A stretch of 64,000 nt of DNA from Lycocorax pyrrhopterus obiensis (Eukaryota; Chordata; Aves; Passeriformes; Paradisaeidae): the NCBI GenBank assembly GCA_014706295.1, contig JACSVZ010000001.1, positions 83,512,237 to 83,576,236 on the forward strand. Direction: 5' to 3'. Each line of letters opens with the position of its first letter. The stretch's first letter is position 1. The notes under the pieces are model-generated. The model ran no database searches. It saw only the letters and a program-made list of their open reading frames with translations, and had not been told where the DNA came from. Below, piece by piece: positions 1-12,398 of this stretch. Made by a program: the position numbers and the translations under genes.

Positions 1-2133
1 GGACTTTGCAGGTCTTACCCATGATGAGTAGGATTTGGTGAGGTATTAATGAGGATGACTTTTAAGTCATCTAATGGCCTATTAATAATTTCAACTCATT
101 CTTTTTACCATTTGTTACCTGGTCTGAGTGGAGAGTTGATTCTGCCTTGTGGGAATTTGAACCTCCCTGTGTTTCTTCCCACCTGAATTATTCTGTGGTT
201 CTAGCAATATTTCTAAATTTCAAGAACTTTACTCAAGGCCATCCTCAAAAACAGAGAAATCAGCTCAAAGTGGGAAACTGTGTATGTTCTTCTGCATCTA
301 TTATCATTATCCATCTGCCTCCATTCCTGCCCCTTCAGGTGCTCCTGCTATTTCTAGCAGACCACTTTATTCTGCTGCATTTATAAGCTTTAAAAAAAGT
401 CTTAACAATATAGTGTTCCTTCCTTCAGGAAAGAGAAAAATTAGTTGAAGGTACCTTCAAACAATGCTGTATTTCTCCAAGCAAACTTACTTGTCTCTCT
501 CTGGAGACTCATTGCATGAAGCAATTAAGTCTTAATGTATTTCATTCAGTGTGATGGTATCTTCCTTGTAGACGCCAGTCTGGGGAGAAGCAAAATGTTA
601 AGTTCCTTGGCAACCTCGTGTTCGCACAGATCAGTTGTATAATTGTGTGTGTCAATTGCAATTAAAAGAACATTCTCAGCCCATGACATTGCAGTACAGC
701 TGACTGCCTCACAACGATGCTTCAATTGCTCACTGACAGCTATGGAGACTTTTTTTAGTGTATATTTACACACAGAATGTGAGCAGGCATTCAGTCGTCA
801 GGAGCAACAAAGACCTTTCCAGTTTTTGTAAAGGGATCCAAGAGATCCAACTTCTTGGTGAATAATGCTGTTTCAAAGCAACCACTGAGTTTTCCTATCC
901 TTTTATTTGAGGAGGCATGGCTTGTGCTCATGGGGAGCTGAACATAGTGTCAGGGACTTGTTTGGCTAGTAAGAACGGTGATGCAAATACAAATATCCCA
1001 CTTAAGAGAACACTGTTCTGATGCTCTGTCCCTTTGAAAGACCTTTGGTTTTATCTGTGTGCCCCAAGCTTTTGCATCCTTTGTTTGTGTGGAACCTGAT
1101 CAGCTGCAGAGCATCCCCCCGGTGCCCCACTTCCCATGATCTTCCAGGGCAGCTGAGAACAGATGCTGTTTTATTAAAGTACTTGCTTTTCACACAGGTG
1201 CCCATGTGCTTCCCAAACCACAGTTCACTCCAGCTCTGGAAGTGAGCACTAATCTGTCCCAGAAGCATGTATTGTCTCAATGTCAGTGTCGAAACATGTG
1301 CTAAAGAACTTTTTTTTTCTTTTTAAAAACAAAAAACCAGACCCCAAACAAACCCTAATGACAGTCTTTGCGGTTGGGCTCCCTCTCCAGCAGAACAAGT
1401 GAGAACTTGACACATTCTGCTCAAGGCACACAAGCACTGTCTTGGCCAACATCACATTCCAGCTGGGCCTTTTCACCCTCTCCATAAAGTCTCTCACTGT
1501 TAGTGTTGTGTTTGGATCTGGTTATTCCTTTGTGAACAAGGAGTTTTTCAAGTGTGAGATCTTCAAATGGCTGAGCTTCTCCATCATGCAGTCTTTCTGC
1601 TGGCGCAGTGGGGAATGTAAAGTCAGCAGCTGTATGTTGGCTTTCAAGGAGCAAGGGTGCAGTATGACCCTTTTCTTATAGCCTAGTATTTGGCTGTGCC
1701 AAGGTGTCACGTTCACTCAAGGTGTCCTTCATTCTGAAACGCTTTGGATACTCTCCTGGCCAATAAGACCCATGTTTGAGCAGACTGATTCAATAAATGG
1801 CATTTTTAACCTTGTTATGTACACAGAAGCGAATGTTAAATAATGCCTTGTTATCAAATCCTTGCATCTCTGCCTGTGACCCTGTGAACTGTTGACAGAG
1901 GGATGCCCCTGGTGATGTGAGACACAGTGAGCTGGATGAGGATGGCACTGTGTAGCCCTAGGAGGGACGTGGGGGGATATTCCATTAAAGCATGTGAGGG
2001 ATTCAAATGCTGTGGGAAAGAGGTGGGCTGGGGGGAGACACCAGCTGCTGTTCCTGAAGAAACGTCTTTCTCCAGCAGTTGGGGGAGCACTGTACTGACC
2101 CAAAGTGAAACCAGTTGTTGCATCAATTAAACC
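1..2133. other. unique AT-rich DNA, no gene supported
   Basis: No reading frame here shows convincing codon structure, splice borders or a recognisable domain. Frames of 60-124 codons occur on both strands and overlap one another, as expected by chance. An AATAAA lies near 1793, but nothing coding precedes it. The stretch could be the interior of a long 3' UTR or an intron of a gene lying to the left. That idea rests only on the 3'-end-like sequence that follows at about 2.6 kb. Confidence 0.4.
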
Positions 2134-2660
2134 ATTCCATCAATGTGTTCACCCACATGCGCTTACCTGGCTGCACTTTGGGGCTGTATGGGTGGGAAGT
2201 CACAGCAGACAGCCTGAAAACTGGCTCTTGCAAAGAGCGCGTATTAGCAACCCTTATGTTCTCTCATTTCAACATTGTTATGAGCTTAAAGCCAAAACCG
2301 GTGTGACTAATCCTGTCTCGGAAGTGCAGTTGCTGTGGTTATACAACCAGAAACTTTACAGGCGTTTCCTTCAGTTGTGCAGTCCCTGCTCCCATCTCCC
2401 CCCTCAGCCTGTGCTCTTGGCACTGCAGGTTGCAGAAGTGTCTGCCAGAGAGGTACAAGCTTAGCTCTTACATGAAACAGACAAGTTAGCTCCTTTTTCT
2501 GAATTTTAAGGAAATAGACACTGATTATTTTGGGGTGTACAGAAAATATATCTACTTCAATGTATGTACTGTAAATTTCTAATTTATCACTGTAAAAAAA
2601 CCAAAACAACTTTGCTATTTAATTTTTATATCAAAATAAAACTTTAACCTCTGTGGATAA
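2134..2660 (+). terminator. possible mRNA 3' end with poly(A) signal
   Basis: The stretch becomes AU-rich and 3'-UTR-like. It has a canonical AATAAA at 2635-2640 preceded by A/T runs, and a GT/T-rich element at about 2690-2708 that could be the downstream cleavage element. If real, it would end a + strand transcript whose coding part lies left of the window, because no credible coding exon is visible in bases 1-2133. Isolated AATAAA hexamers are common in AT-rich intergenic DNA, so this is only a candidate. Confidence 0.25.
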
Positions 2661-5600
2661 CTAAAGAATTCCTGGCAGCCTTCACATTTTTGGTGAGTTT
2701 GTTTCTTAAATAGGCTTCAGCATTGTTGGAACTGCCTTTTTCCCCCTGAAGGAAGGACTGAAATGTTTGTGCTGTGGCGAAAGGATGTTTTGAATGGGTT
2801 AATCCTGCATGGTTTGAAGCTTATAATTGCGAACAAGACCTTCTCGGGCAGCAGTAAAAGTACGTTCATGTTTCTGCACATGGGGTGGACAGAAACCCTT
2901 TCAAAGACAGCACGCGGGTCCTGGGTGCTGGCTGGGGTTGCCGCTGGAGCTTTGGTGTTATGGGAGCGTGTCCTCAAATCCCAGTGGGAAGGCAATGTGG
3001 AAACACAGCCCACTGCTGCTCTGGTCATGCTGTGATGTGGCTCCTGAGAAGAGCAGCACCTCCTATAAGGCTCTTTCTATTTCAGGTGTTCTGGAATACG
3101 TACATCCAAAGCATGAGCGTTCAGATGTGGAGCATATGGAGGTGGGCAGCATCACCACCAGCCTGTTCAGTATATTGGGAACTATTAGTGGCTTTTGGAA
3201 GGGGAAAATCCTAATCTTAGTAACCTGCTTGAAATGAGTTCATTCCTATGGGTGATTTCAGTCATTTCAGCCCTTCACAGGAGAGATTCAATTGGATGTC
3301 TACAGTTTCTAGCAATGGTTTTCTAAAAACTGAAACTTATTAATGCTGTACTTTTCATTGTCATTTCTCTTCACAGTTGGGATGTATGGGGACAGCAAGG
3401 AGTTGCTTTTTGTGTGCATCCCTCACCAGTTTCTCTTGACACTGATAGAACAGTATGCAATATTAATCATCTAAACCCATTTAATTGTCTCCGTCATGAA
3501 ACATTCTGTGTGTGGGATTACTTAATTAGCGGAATGTTATTCTAATAAGAACCTAAATCAGACTAGAGTGGATGATAGTGAGGGTGTGCTATAAAGAAGA
3601 GTAGCAACTATCACCTGTGTATCTGTAGCTAATCAAGTTTTGAAGAGCAGCATCTAAAACTGGTAATTATGAGTGATTTGCTCATGCCTTTGGCAGCTCA
3701 TCATTGTAATGTTCTCAGGCAGGTGATTAATGAGATCTCTCAAACTTATCCTAATGAGTCTTTAATAAAGCTACTGTTAACTGTAACAAACGTAAAAGAG
3801 CTGGGAGAGGCAGCAGGATCTCCCTCTTGTTCACACCGCCTGAAAACCTCAGGTGTGGCATTCAAGATGGTGTTGGCTGCTCCAGGCCTTTCTTATGGGT
3901 GCTCACCTTCACACACATCCCTCACATCAGGTGTCTCAGCATCACCTGTGAAGTGACAGTGGATTGCTGGAGTGGCTCTGAATGGTGAGCAAGCTCCCCA
4001 AGCCATGGGGATGACAAATCAACTCAGGTTTGCCTGTTGAGGGAAGTATATATCTGTACACAATGCTCACAAAAAGTTAGCCTTTATGAGGAATTTTTGT
4101 GATTGTTTTGATATTTAGGCTTGGGTTTTTTTACTTGATTGGTTTTGTCTTGGTTTTTTTTGTTCTTGTTGTTTTTTTTTTAAAGCTATCTTTAAAGAAA
4201 GCAAATGTTAGGGAGTTTGTAGAGAAGGAGGCCAGAGTTTTGCTGTCAGCAATCAGGAGCAGCCTAAGCTCCAGTAATGTAAAAATATGGTATCACCAAG
4301 TCCCTGGCTTCAGTGGTGTTTTCCTCAGCCACTCATTCCTATAATGGTGCCACACTTCAGCTCCTCCTTCACTTTGCCAGTACAACTACTTGTGGTACGG
4401 TGTAGGCATCATCCTGCGGAGCTGCTTCCCAAGCCCTCTTGCACCATCATCCCCATCAGGCCAGAGCTGTGCCTACCTGGAACGTTGTAGGAATGGGTGA
4501 GAGCAAAGTGACAACTGCCTGACTGCTTCCAGCTTCCCCAGCTTCAACTACAACAGCAAAGCCTTCAGTAGGGCTGTTGGTAACTCCCTAATCCTTTGTC
4601 TGGGATGACTGAGTCCAGATGTGAACTGCTCACCTGTGGGTGAACACCCCATTGCACAGCCCCACAGCAGCTGTGTTGCTGATGCTCCATAGTGCCCTTT
4701 TCAGCATGCTTGGACTAATTGGCTCATAATACAGGCCAGAAGTCTGCAGCCTCTCTCTCAAGCTAGGATGGCTTGACCAGACTGCCAGATACTGATGTGG
4801 CTTGTGTACAGAGCAAAGCGTGTCTGCGTGCTTGCAAAGCCAGCACTGGCTGCAACAGAAGTGAGGCAGAGCATGGTCCTGGCTGGAGCAGGGTCATGCC
4901 ATCCTGCTGCACCTCTCCAAGAGGAATGGGTGAGAGGATGGGTGCAGGTCAGGCAGCTCTCAGCTGACGCTGAGCTAGTGCAATAGATCCCATATCACTA
5001 ACTATTTCCTGCAGCTGGGAAATGATTTCTGACCAGAGGTCCTGCACATCCTGGCAGACTCCAGCTGTTGTAACAGCTTTGTGTTGTTAGCAACCAGATG
5101 TTTTGTTTTATGCTCTGGGAACAGCCTACCAAACAGTCACCACGGGGCTAGAAGAGCACAAAGCTGGCTTAGAGGGGAGCAGCAGCAAATGAGGACTCAT
5201 TTGCTACACTAAGGTATCACTGAGAAACTGTTGTTTTCTTTTCCTGGTGTTTTGGGGGAGCAGGGACCTCCTGTGTGCCAAATGTTAGGTACAACACCAG
5301 AGAAAACAGGTTAAATGCCAAAGACAAATATTATTGCACCAGAAAGTTTACTGTAATTTGTAACTTTGATTTTGTTGTTGTGTTTCCTTCCAGAAGGGAA
5401 AGTGCTTATTAATTAGATCCACTTGGAGGGCTCAGAAAAGGGATACTTTACTTACATATTGTCCATTTTTAAATCGATAGCTTAAAACCTTAAAAATAAC
5501 CAAAACAAAACAAAACCCCCAAACAATTACCCATGGCTTGTCAATACACTGGCAATATAAATATCTTCATCTTATATTTCCATCAGCGTTTAGCTAGTTT

Positions 5601-6124
5601 CCTGTCTGGTTCTTTCATTTCCTGAGCTTACTCTGAGGAAGGGAAAAACATCCATCCTGCAAAATAGATGCAAATCATTCAGCAGACTGCTTCTGCTTCT
5701 ACAATGTTAAGTTTTAAAACATTACTATGCAGAGAAACAGCCTGACAGTAAATGTTTTAATGGATGAAGTGTTTTCTTCAGAAGCAGCTCAGAGGCACTC
5801 TCGCTCAAGTACTCGGTAAGGGATGATAAGTGGAGTGCCATGGAAAAGCAGAAATTTGGTTTTTCAAGGATTTTTCTTGCATTCGAAGGTCTTCTGCCTT
5901 GCAGCAAGGAATGGCTGACATCTAGTGGCAGCTGCACCCTGGCCCCAGCTGCTTGAAGCCTTTCCCAAACCTGCCCTCCACTTGTGTCAAAAAGTGAGGC
6001 AGGTACCTCAGCTACTGATGGTGAAGGCTTTGTCCAGCAGCACATTCTACCAGCTCTGGGCTATACTTTATGGTTTGTACTAAGTGCATCAGCTAAGAAA
6101 ATCACAAGCTCACCCACTGTTTAA
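2661..6124. other. unique DNA without supported genes
   Basis: I see no gene or clear transposon here. Overlapping short frames at 2.7-3.2 kb lie in three phases of the same bases and have no splice logic. The part around 3.45-3.80 kb is AT-rich with several TAAT/ATTA homeodomain-type cores and could be a conserved noncoding element, but that cannot be judged without alignment. T-rich runs lie at 4.11-4.19 kb. Confidence 0.4.
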
Positions 6125-6369
6125 TAAATTGAAAGATGTTAGGTTAGATATTAGGAAGAAATCATTTACTGTGAGGATGATGAGGCACTGGCACAGGTTT
6201 CCCAGAGAAGCTGTGGATGCCCCATCCCTGAAAGTGTTCAAGGCCAGGCTGGATGGGTCTTGGAGCAACCTGGCCTAGTGAAAGGTGTCCCTGCCCATGG
6301 CAGGGGGAGTAGAACTAGATGTTTTTTTGAGGTCCCTTCCAACTCAAACCATTCAATGATTCTGTGATT
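6125..6369 (+). mobile_element. CR1 LINE, 5'-truncated 3' end
   Basis: This matches the terminal part of an avian CR1 non-LTR retrotransposon. It has the 'gatattaggaagaaat' block, then 'gaggcactggcacagg', 'gaagctgtggatgccccatccctg', 'ttcaaggccaggctggatggg', and a tail of degenerate ATTCTRTG octamers near 6355-6366. Only the 3' end remains, as is usual for CR1. The 64-codon frame across it is the last piece of the reverse-transcriptase ORF plus 3' UTR, not a gene. Confidence 0.92.
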
Positions 6370-6847
6370 TTATTAATCTCTCCTTGTTCAGCCCTGGGCT
6401 CAAGGCTGGCATGGTTACAGTAGGGTTGATAACAGTGCTCATGGAGAAAAAAAACAGACCTGGTAAAGCAGCATGGCTAAAGGGCCAATGGGGCATCTGT
6501 CCCCTGCTGCGGTGAGGAAAGCTGCTCTTGGCAGAAACCAGCAGCGCATATAGTCCAAAAAGTTTATTTGAAAGACTTAACACAATCTCTTCTTTGGCTT
6601 CACACTAGTAATGTTTATAAGAAAAAGACCTGGGGGACCACAGCAGAAAAGAAAGCCTCCAGCCTGGGCTGACAGCCTTTCTTCTTTCTGCTGCCATTTG
6701 GCAGTGTGGGAAGGGCTGTCAGCCCCAGGAAGAAAGCATAAAGCATTTGCAGTCACGTGCAAGAGACCCACAACACAACTGTACGTCTTGAAAGGAGGGG
6801 TGCAGGAGAAGCCTGGAGATGGAGAAGAGGCTTTTCAGAGCAGGAAG

Positions 6848-6849
<2 letters not shown>
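6370..6849. other. unique DNA, no gene seen
   Basis: Frames of 64-103 codons exist on both strands, but the plus frame runs straight into the adjacent TA repeat and the minus frames are antisense to it. No splice sites or motif support any of them. Confidence 0.4.
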
Positions 6850-6892
<43 letters not shown>

Positions 6893-6901
6893 CATATATA
6901 T
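6850..6901. repeat. (TA)n microsatellite
   Basis: Eighteen uninterrupted TA units lie at 6851-6886, followed by a short interrupted TA-rich extension to about 6901. It is likely length-polymorphic. Confidence 0.97.
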
Positions 6902-7560
6902 AGCACTGAAAAAATCAGCTGAAGAGGCCCCAGCGTATGAAAGTTATGACAAAAAATAATACCATTCCACTCACAAAACAATCATGTTGCTACAGCTGTG
7001 GCCTGAGCAGAGCCAAAAGAAATGAGGAGCCGTCCATACCTCCCCAGAGAACGCTTTTATAACCAAAGCAGGGAAAGGGCAGACCTTATTCTGAGACATC
7101 AGTAATTCACCCTGTCAGTGTCAGCCAAGCCGGCCCTCAGTTTGTCATGGGATGAGCTGGGTGTCACTTTTTCGAGCTATCAAGGTCTCTCCCTCTGGAG
7201 AGCAGAGTCTGCTTCTGCCAGAGCCCTGCCACCTTCGGGATGCACCAGGACACTGCACAGGGCCTCGTCCCTTCTTTTCCCTCTTTTCGGAATATCGGGT
7301 GCTTTTCCTTATTTTGGCTGTGAAAAGTCAAGTGTAAGAGACACAGCCATCAGCCCAGTCCTCCTCTTTTGGGTGTCCTTTCCAGTAGCTGCTCTCTGCA
7401 GCCCCATGACTCCCTCCTGCAACCTGGGCTCCCATCAGGAGTTTGCAGTCCCTTTCCAAATCTGCTACTGAGCTGCTGTCTCATGTCCCAGAGGGACTGA
7501 CCCAGCCATGGTGGACTAAGAGAGAGAGTAGGATTCAGCACCTGCCATGGCTATTGGGAC
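6902..7560. other. unique DNA, no gene seen
   Basis: A 117-codon plus frame at 7118-7471 is overlapped by another plus frame and an antisense frame. It has no signal, motif or splice border, so I treat it as chance. Nothing else is recognisable before the CR1 piece that follows. Confidence 0.4.
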
Positions 7561-7561
7561 A

Positions 7562-7750
7562 TGAGTGATAAGACGAGGAAATGGCCTTAAATTGCACCAG
7601 TGGTGGTTTAGATTGGATACTAGGAAAAATTTCTTCATTTCCAAGCCCTGGAAGAAGCTTCCCAGGAAGAAGCTTCTGTACAACTTCCCAGTGGAGTCAC
7701 CAATCCCTGGAGGTGTTTAAATGATGCGTAGAAGAACCTAACTAACCTCC
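7562..7750 (+). mobile_element. CR1 LINE internal fragment, diverged
   Basis: Recognisable CR1 blocks are 'ggaaatggccttaaattgcaccag', 'gtttagattggatactaggaaaaatttcttca' and 'gtggagtcaccaatccctggaggtgtttaaa'. They are separated by a region with a duplicated 'gaagcttcc' motif. The copy lacks the terminal octamer tail and is older and more eroded than the copy at 6.1 kb. Confidence 0.75.
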
Positions 7751-8463
7751 AGGGGACAGAAGAAAGACTAAGAAGTCTGAAAATCTGTTGGTCCAAAGGG
7801 GCACACAGAGCCTGAGAAGAATCTCCATGTGAATAGATTCACAGCAAAAATGAAACCTGGCACTTTGCATCCCATTCCCTAGTGCACCTGTTGGCTCACC
7901 GCCTCACACTTAAGGAAGGAATTAGTGTTCCACAAGAGGAGGTGAAGAATTGGCCTTGTTAAAAAAAGAGTACTGCGAAGTGTTTTCTCTGTCTAGCTTC
8001 TCTAGTTCCTCTATGAATCTGCACACAAATTTGACTAAGAGTGTTTTTTAACTGAAGCAGACATGCACAGCAACAGCCCATAGAAACTCCTGTCTCAGGG
8101 GTTGGAAGGCAAACTGGACCTGAACCCTGCAGGGCAGAGGTGGGAGGAAGACAGCAGAGAGGAGAAAGAAGAACAGCATAGAAGGAGAGCCCCAAGGTGC
8201 CCCAGAGTGTGGGCAGATGTCTGTCCCAGGCGAGCTGTGGCTGCTCAGCGCTGCCACAGTGCTGCCAGCACAGGGACAGCATGCGACATCCCCAGGGTGC
8301 AGGGTGTTTAAACTGATCTGGGAACCACTGCACAAAGCAGATGGGGCAGTGCCCAGGTCCTGGCAGAGCTGAAGGGTCAGCAGCTGCCAGCAGAGCAAAA
8401 AACTGAGAGCAAAAGTCTTTCAATGAATGCAGCCATTTGCCAAGTGCATGTCTGTGCACAGCT
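7751..8463. other. unique DNA, no gene seen
   Basis: A 166-codon minus-strand frame (7959-8459) is overlapped by minus and plus frames in other phases across the same GC-richer bases. It contains scattered Cys and Trp but no domain, signal peptide plus cleavage site, or splice border. I regard it as a chance frame. Confidence 0.35.
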
Positions 8464-8545
8464 GATCAGAGAATCATGAAATCATTTGGGTTGGAAGAGA
8501 CCCTTAAGATCATCAAGTCCAACCATAAGTCTAACACCCTTTATC
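8464..8545 (-). mobile_element. CR1 LINE 3' end remnant
   Basis: Reading + strand, 'agaatcatgaaatcatttgggttggaagagacccttaagatcatcaagtccaacc' is the reverse complement of the CR1 3' terminus. Only about 80 bases remain. Confidence 0.88.
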
Positions 8546-8903
8546 CATTTTTTATAGCTTAATGTTCTAGTATGTTCTCACATTAACAAGAACACTTTAA
8601 GTTGGCATTTGAACAGAGCAAAATTAACATTGCATCTGATACTGATGTAGAGGTATTGCCAGTTTCAATCCTCTATCTCGTGTTCTTTGATAGATTTAAA
8701 CCACCTAAAATCTGTTGAGAGTGAGGGAAAGTGGTTTTGGCTGTGACTAGAATGTATAAATTAAATTCTCTGAGAGCTACCTTGGTTCTGGGTGCTCTAC
8801 CTGCAATTCAGTAGGACTCTGTGAATCCAGATTTCTATAGTTATCACTTATGATGGAAAAGGAAGACTCCATTTCAGTGTATGCTTCGTAAAGAAACCAG
8901 ATT

Positions 8904-9337
8904 AAAGAAAAGGAGGAGAGGGAGGGGAGGGGAGGGAGGGGAGGGGAGGGGAGGGGGGAGGGGAGGGGAGGGGAAAAGAAAAGAAAGAAAAGAAAAGGAA
9001 AAGAAAAGAAAAGAAAAGAAAAGAAAAGAAAAGAAAAGAAAAGAAAAGAAAAGAAAAAGAAAAGAAAAGAAAAGAAAAGAAAGAAAAGAAAAGAAAAAGA
9101 AAAGAAAAGAAAAGAAAAGAAAAGAAAAGAAAGAAAAAAGAAAAGAAAAGGAAAAAGAAAAGAAAAGAAAAAGAAAAGAAAAGAAAGAGAAAAGAAAAGA
9201 AAAGAAAGAAAAGAAAAAGAAAAGAAAAGAAAAGAAAAGAAAGAAGAAAAGAAAAGAAAAGAAAAGAAAAGAAAAGAAAAGAAAAGAAAAGAAAAGAAAA
9301 GAGAAAAGAAAAGAAAGAAAAGAAAAGCAAAGAAAGC
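8904..9337 (+). repeat. long purine tract: (GGGGA)n then (AAAAG)n
   Basis: About 430 bases of almost pure purine on the + strand. It begins with GGGGA/GGGA units (about 8910-8973) and changes into AAAAG units with scattered AAAG and AAAAAG variants. Frames of about 160 Lys/Glu/Arg codons on one strand and Phe/Ser/Leu codons on the other are by-products of the repeat. Such mirror-symmetric purine tracts can adopt intramolecular triplex (H-DNA) and are length-unstable. Confidence 0.97.
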
Positions 9338-11914
9338 AAACTCTCAGGAACAACAATTAATGGTGAAAATATTGGAAGGGGCATTTCCATAGCACAAGTA
9401 TGTGGCAACACAACACAAATCCTATTTCTTCTCGAAATGGGAACAAATGAAGACAGAAATACTCATTTCTGTCATTTCACAAAAAACCCCAACTGGGTTG
9501 GTTTTGGTTTTTTTTAAATTATTCTATATAATGTGAATATGTCTTTAGCTGGATCAACTATCTCGCCACCTTTGCTGAACAACTTCAGTGCGTCAGCAGG
9601 AAAAATGGATTTCCATTCGATTTGTCTTCAAAATCTTCTGATTTTGACTTTTGATTCAAAGTATTTCAACCTAAGTTTTGTGGCAATAAATACAATTTGA
9701 TTAATTACTCCCAAAATATTGACTCAGAAATGAAGTGTTTGCTCAGTGATCAGTCTCAGAGCACTCTGAAATCATGGAGAGGGGGGCTGGGGGGAACATG
9801 TTTACTCACTTGATGGATGCCAGACTGGCAAGCAGGAGGAAGGCCTCAATAAATCATCTCTGACATTAACCTTGCAGAAACAAATTCCCAAGAGTATTCA
9901 TGTTAGTTCTGCTGCCGGTGCTTGTGCAAACACTGCTGGACAGAATTCACGCCGTTATCTTTCTGTGACGAGTTTTTCAAACAAAAGTTCCTCATTGGCA
10001 TTTCAGGCAAAGCCAATGGAACAGGCAGGGATGAAGGAAAATGCACTTTGTTTATTCAAGCAACAGTTAGTGTGTCATTTGAAAAATGCATGAAACATTT
10101 ATAACAGATTTTAGAGTTGATAAAAAAATAAAAGAAAGCATGCACTGGACTACGCAATGAAACATCACTTTTATTTGTGTAAACAAGCAGAATGTTCCAG
10201 ATATCCAGCATCTGGCATCTGTACTGTTTGTATGTGTTATTTTTTGTGTTGATTTTATTTATGCCATGAAATTTTCTCTTTGTTTGTCTTTTTTTTGCAT
10301 AGTGATTATGAGGTTAAGATGGTACAGGGCAGACCTCATTGGTCTATCATGAGAAATAGTTGGAAATGGTAACCTCTTTTTCTGAGGACAGACACAGTAA
10401 GTTGGTAAGTAGCAAGTGCAGGGCATATATATATAATATATATGTGTATATGTATATTTATTTGTGGTTTTAATTTAAAGTTCTCCTAATGAATACCTTG
10501 TGCAGAATTTCCATATCCTCTTCAAAGACAGCAAACCTCTAACTGCAAAAGCTGTAGTGGAACTTCATTCTGCAGGGATAGGGACCTGCTTGCTTTTGTG
10601 CCAGCAGGAACTGTGGCTGAGCAACACTGCCTGAGGTCTGCCAGCACACGGGGATGTCACATCAGCACCACAAAAAACTGGCTGAGACCTGATAGCCTAC
10701 CGATGTCCCACCAGTGCCAGAGCAGGACTTTTTACTGCTGTCTGTTTCTAAACAGAAAGTGTTTTCCAACAGTGAGGCCTGAAAACTAATTTTTAGATCC
10801 TGAAGACCAGCAGAGTGCTTTCCAGACTTTGGATGTTCTAGAGATCCACCATGGAGCTCAGCCATTTTCCATTCTCCATTTTTTCTGTTGAGAAAAAGCA
10901 AAAAGAAGTTGTGCTTCTCTCACTAAATTAAGTAGGAGGCTTTGAGCCCCTTTTGAGGGGCAGGACTTTTGCCCTGTTCACTGCTCATAAGCAGTGGGAA
11001 GGCTGTGGGTTGGAGTCTCCCAGAATGTGATGTGAGTGGGCTGCTCAGGCCCACACGGCGATGGGGAGATGTCCAGGGCACTGAGGATATTCCTGCTGCG
11101 GTAGCACTGCTCTCTCCCCAAGCTCCTGCATGGTCCTGCCAGGCACAGCCCACACATGAGTCCATCACCCAGGCTTTCTGCCTGCTGGGCCACCTACCCA
11201 TGGGTGGAGAAGGGTATCCCAAAGCAGCAAAAGCCCTCCAGCCTGGGTTGTCCAGCTGCCGTACCCTACACAATTAATAACACCAGCCTGCCCAGTCTGA
11301 GATGGATCTTTCCACCAGACATGTCTCAGAGCCAGGGAAAGCTTTATTTCTCTGTAACCCCTGATATCACTCCTGTGGAGTAAGAGGCAAAAAACATCTC
11401 TGACCTTAGCAGGGCCCTCGGTGAACTGCTGCTCTCATTAATAATAAACCACCACACTTTCCTGACTGCTCCCGTAGCTTCTGCCACATGTTAAGCCCCC
11501 CAGCAAGGACTTGGTTCTCAGGGGTGCTTTTTCCACAAAGCCAGATTAAAATTCTGCCTTTGACAAATTAGCAGGAAAACTTCCCTGGTGTTTTTTTAAC
11601 AGGTGGTTCTTCCCACATCACCAGACTCAAAGTCCCTTGGAAATATGTTATTTTTACTTGACAGAAAGGTGAAAAAACTGACTGAAATGTGAGAAACCAG
11701 CATGTGGGCTCGACAGACCTCACTGCCCACTAACCTGCCATCGCTCATTCATCGAGGCAGTTGCAGTGGGAAAGGGAGTGATTATTTTTCCCCTTCTGGG
11801 AACACCAGTCTGGAGAAAACAACCCCTGTGAGTCTGTGCTCACCGTTCAGCAGCAGAGCCAGGGCAGCCCCGTGTCATCAACCACTGCTGGACTCTCTCC
11901 AGTATGTCCTTGCA
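9338..11914. other. unique DNA, no gene seen
   Basis: The 9.85-10.17 kb part is AT-rich and has the compositional look of conserved noncoding DNA; this is an impression only. A short interrupted AT/GT microsatellite lies at 10423-10455. Frames at 10.6-11.4 kb overlap on both strands and show no splice logic. Confidence 0.35.
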
Positions 11915-12398
11915 TTGGGAAAAAGTCCAGCAAAAGGCCACAAAGATGATAAAAAAAACTGGAGCAGCTCTTCTGTAGGGAAAGACTGAGTGAGCTGGGG
12001 CTGTTCAGCCTGGAGATGAGAAGGCTCAGGGGGAATCTCATCAATGTGGATGAATACCTGAAGGGAAGGTGCAAAGAGGATGGATGGACCCAGGTTCTTT
12101 CCAGTGATGCCCAGTGCCGGAACCAGAGGCCATGGGCATAAACTGAAACACTGGAAGTGTTACTTGAATATCAGGAAACAACTCTTTTTTTTTCTGTTTT
12201 TTTTCTCCAAACAAAACCAGTGACCAAACACTGGAAGAGGTTGCCCATAGGTGCTGTGGACTGTTCATACTTGGAGATAGTCAAAATCCAGTGGAACATG
12301 GTCCTGGGTAACTGGTTCTAGATGGCCCTGCTTGGGCGGGGGGGTTGGATGAGATGACATCTGGAGATCCCTTCCAGCCTCAACCATTCTGTGAGTCT
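11915..12398 (+). mobile_element. CR1 LINE, 3' half of ORF2 end plus 3' UTR
   Basis: The blocks occur in CR1 order: 'tccagcaaaaggccacaaagatgat', 'gagctggggctgttcagcctggagatgagaaggctc', 'agaggccatgggcataaactgaaacactggaag', 'ggccctgcttgggcgggggggttggatgagatgac', 'cccttccagcctcaaccattctgtga'. A T-rich insertion at 12182-12210 sits inside it. It is truncated at the 5' end and carries stops and frameshifts. Confidence 0.93.

Noticed and set aside
8874..9411. Overlapping 159-169 codon frames on both strands
   Set aside because: They are translations of the AAAAG/GGGGA purine tract and its complement; no protein features.
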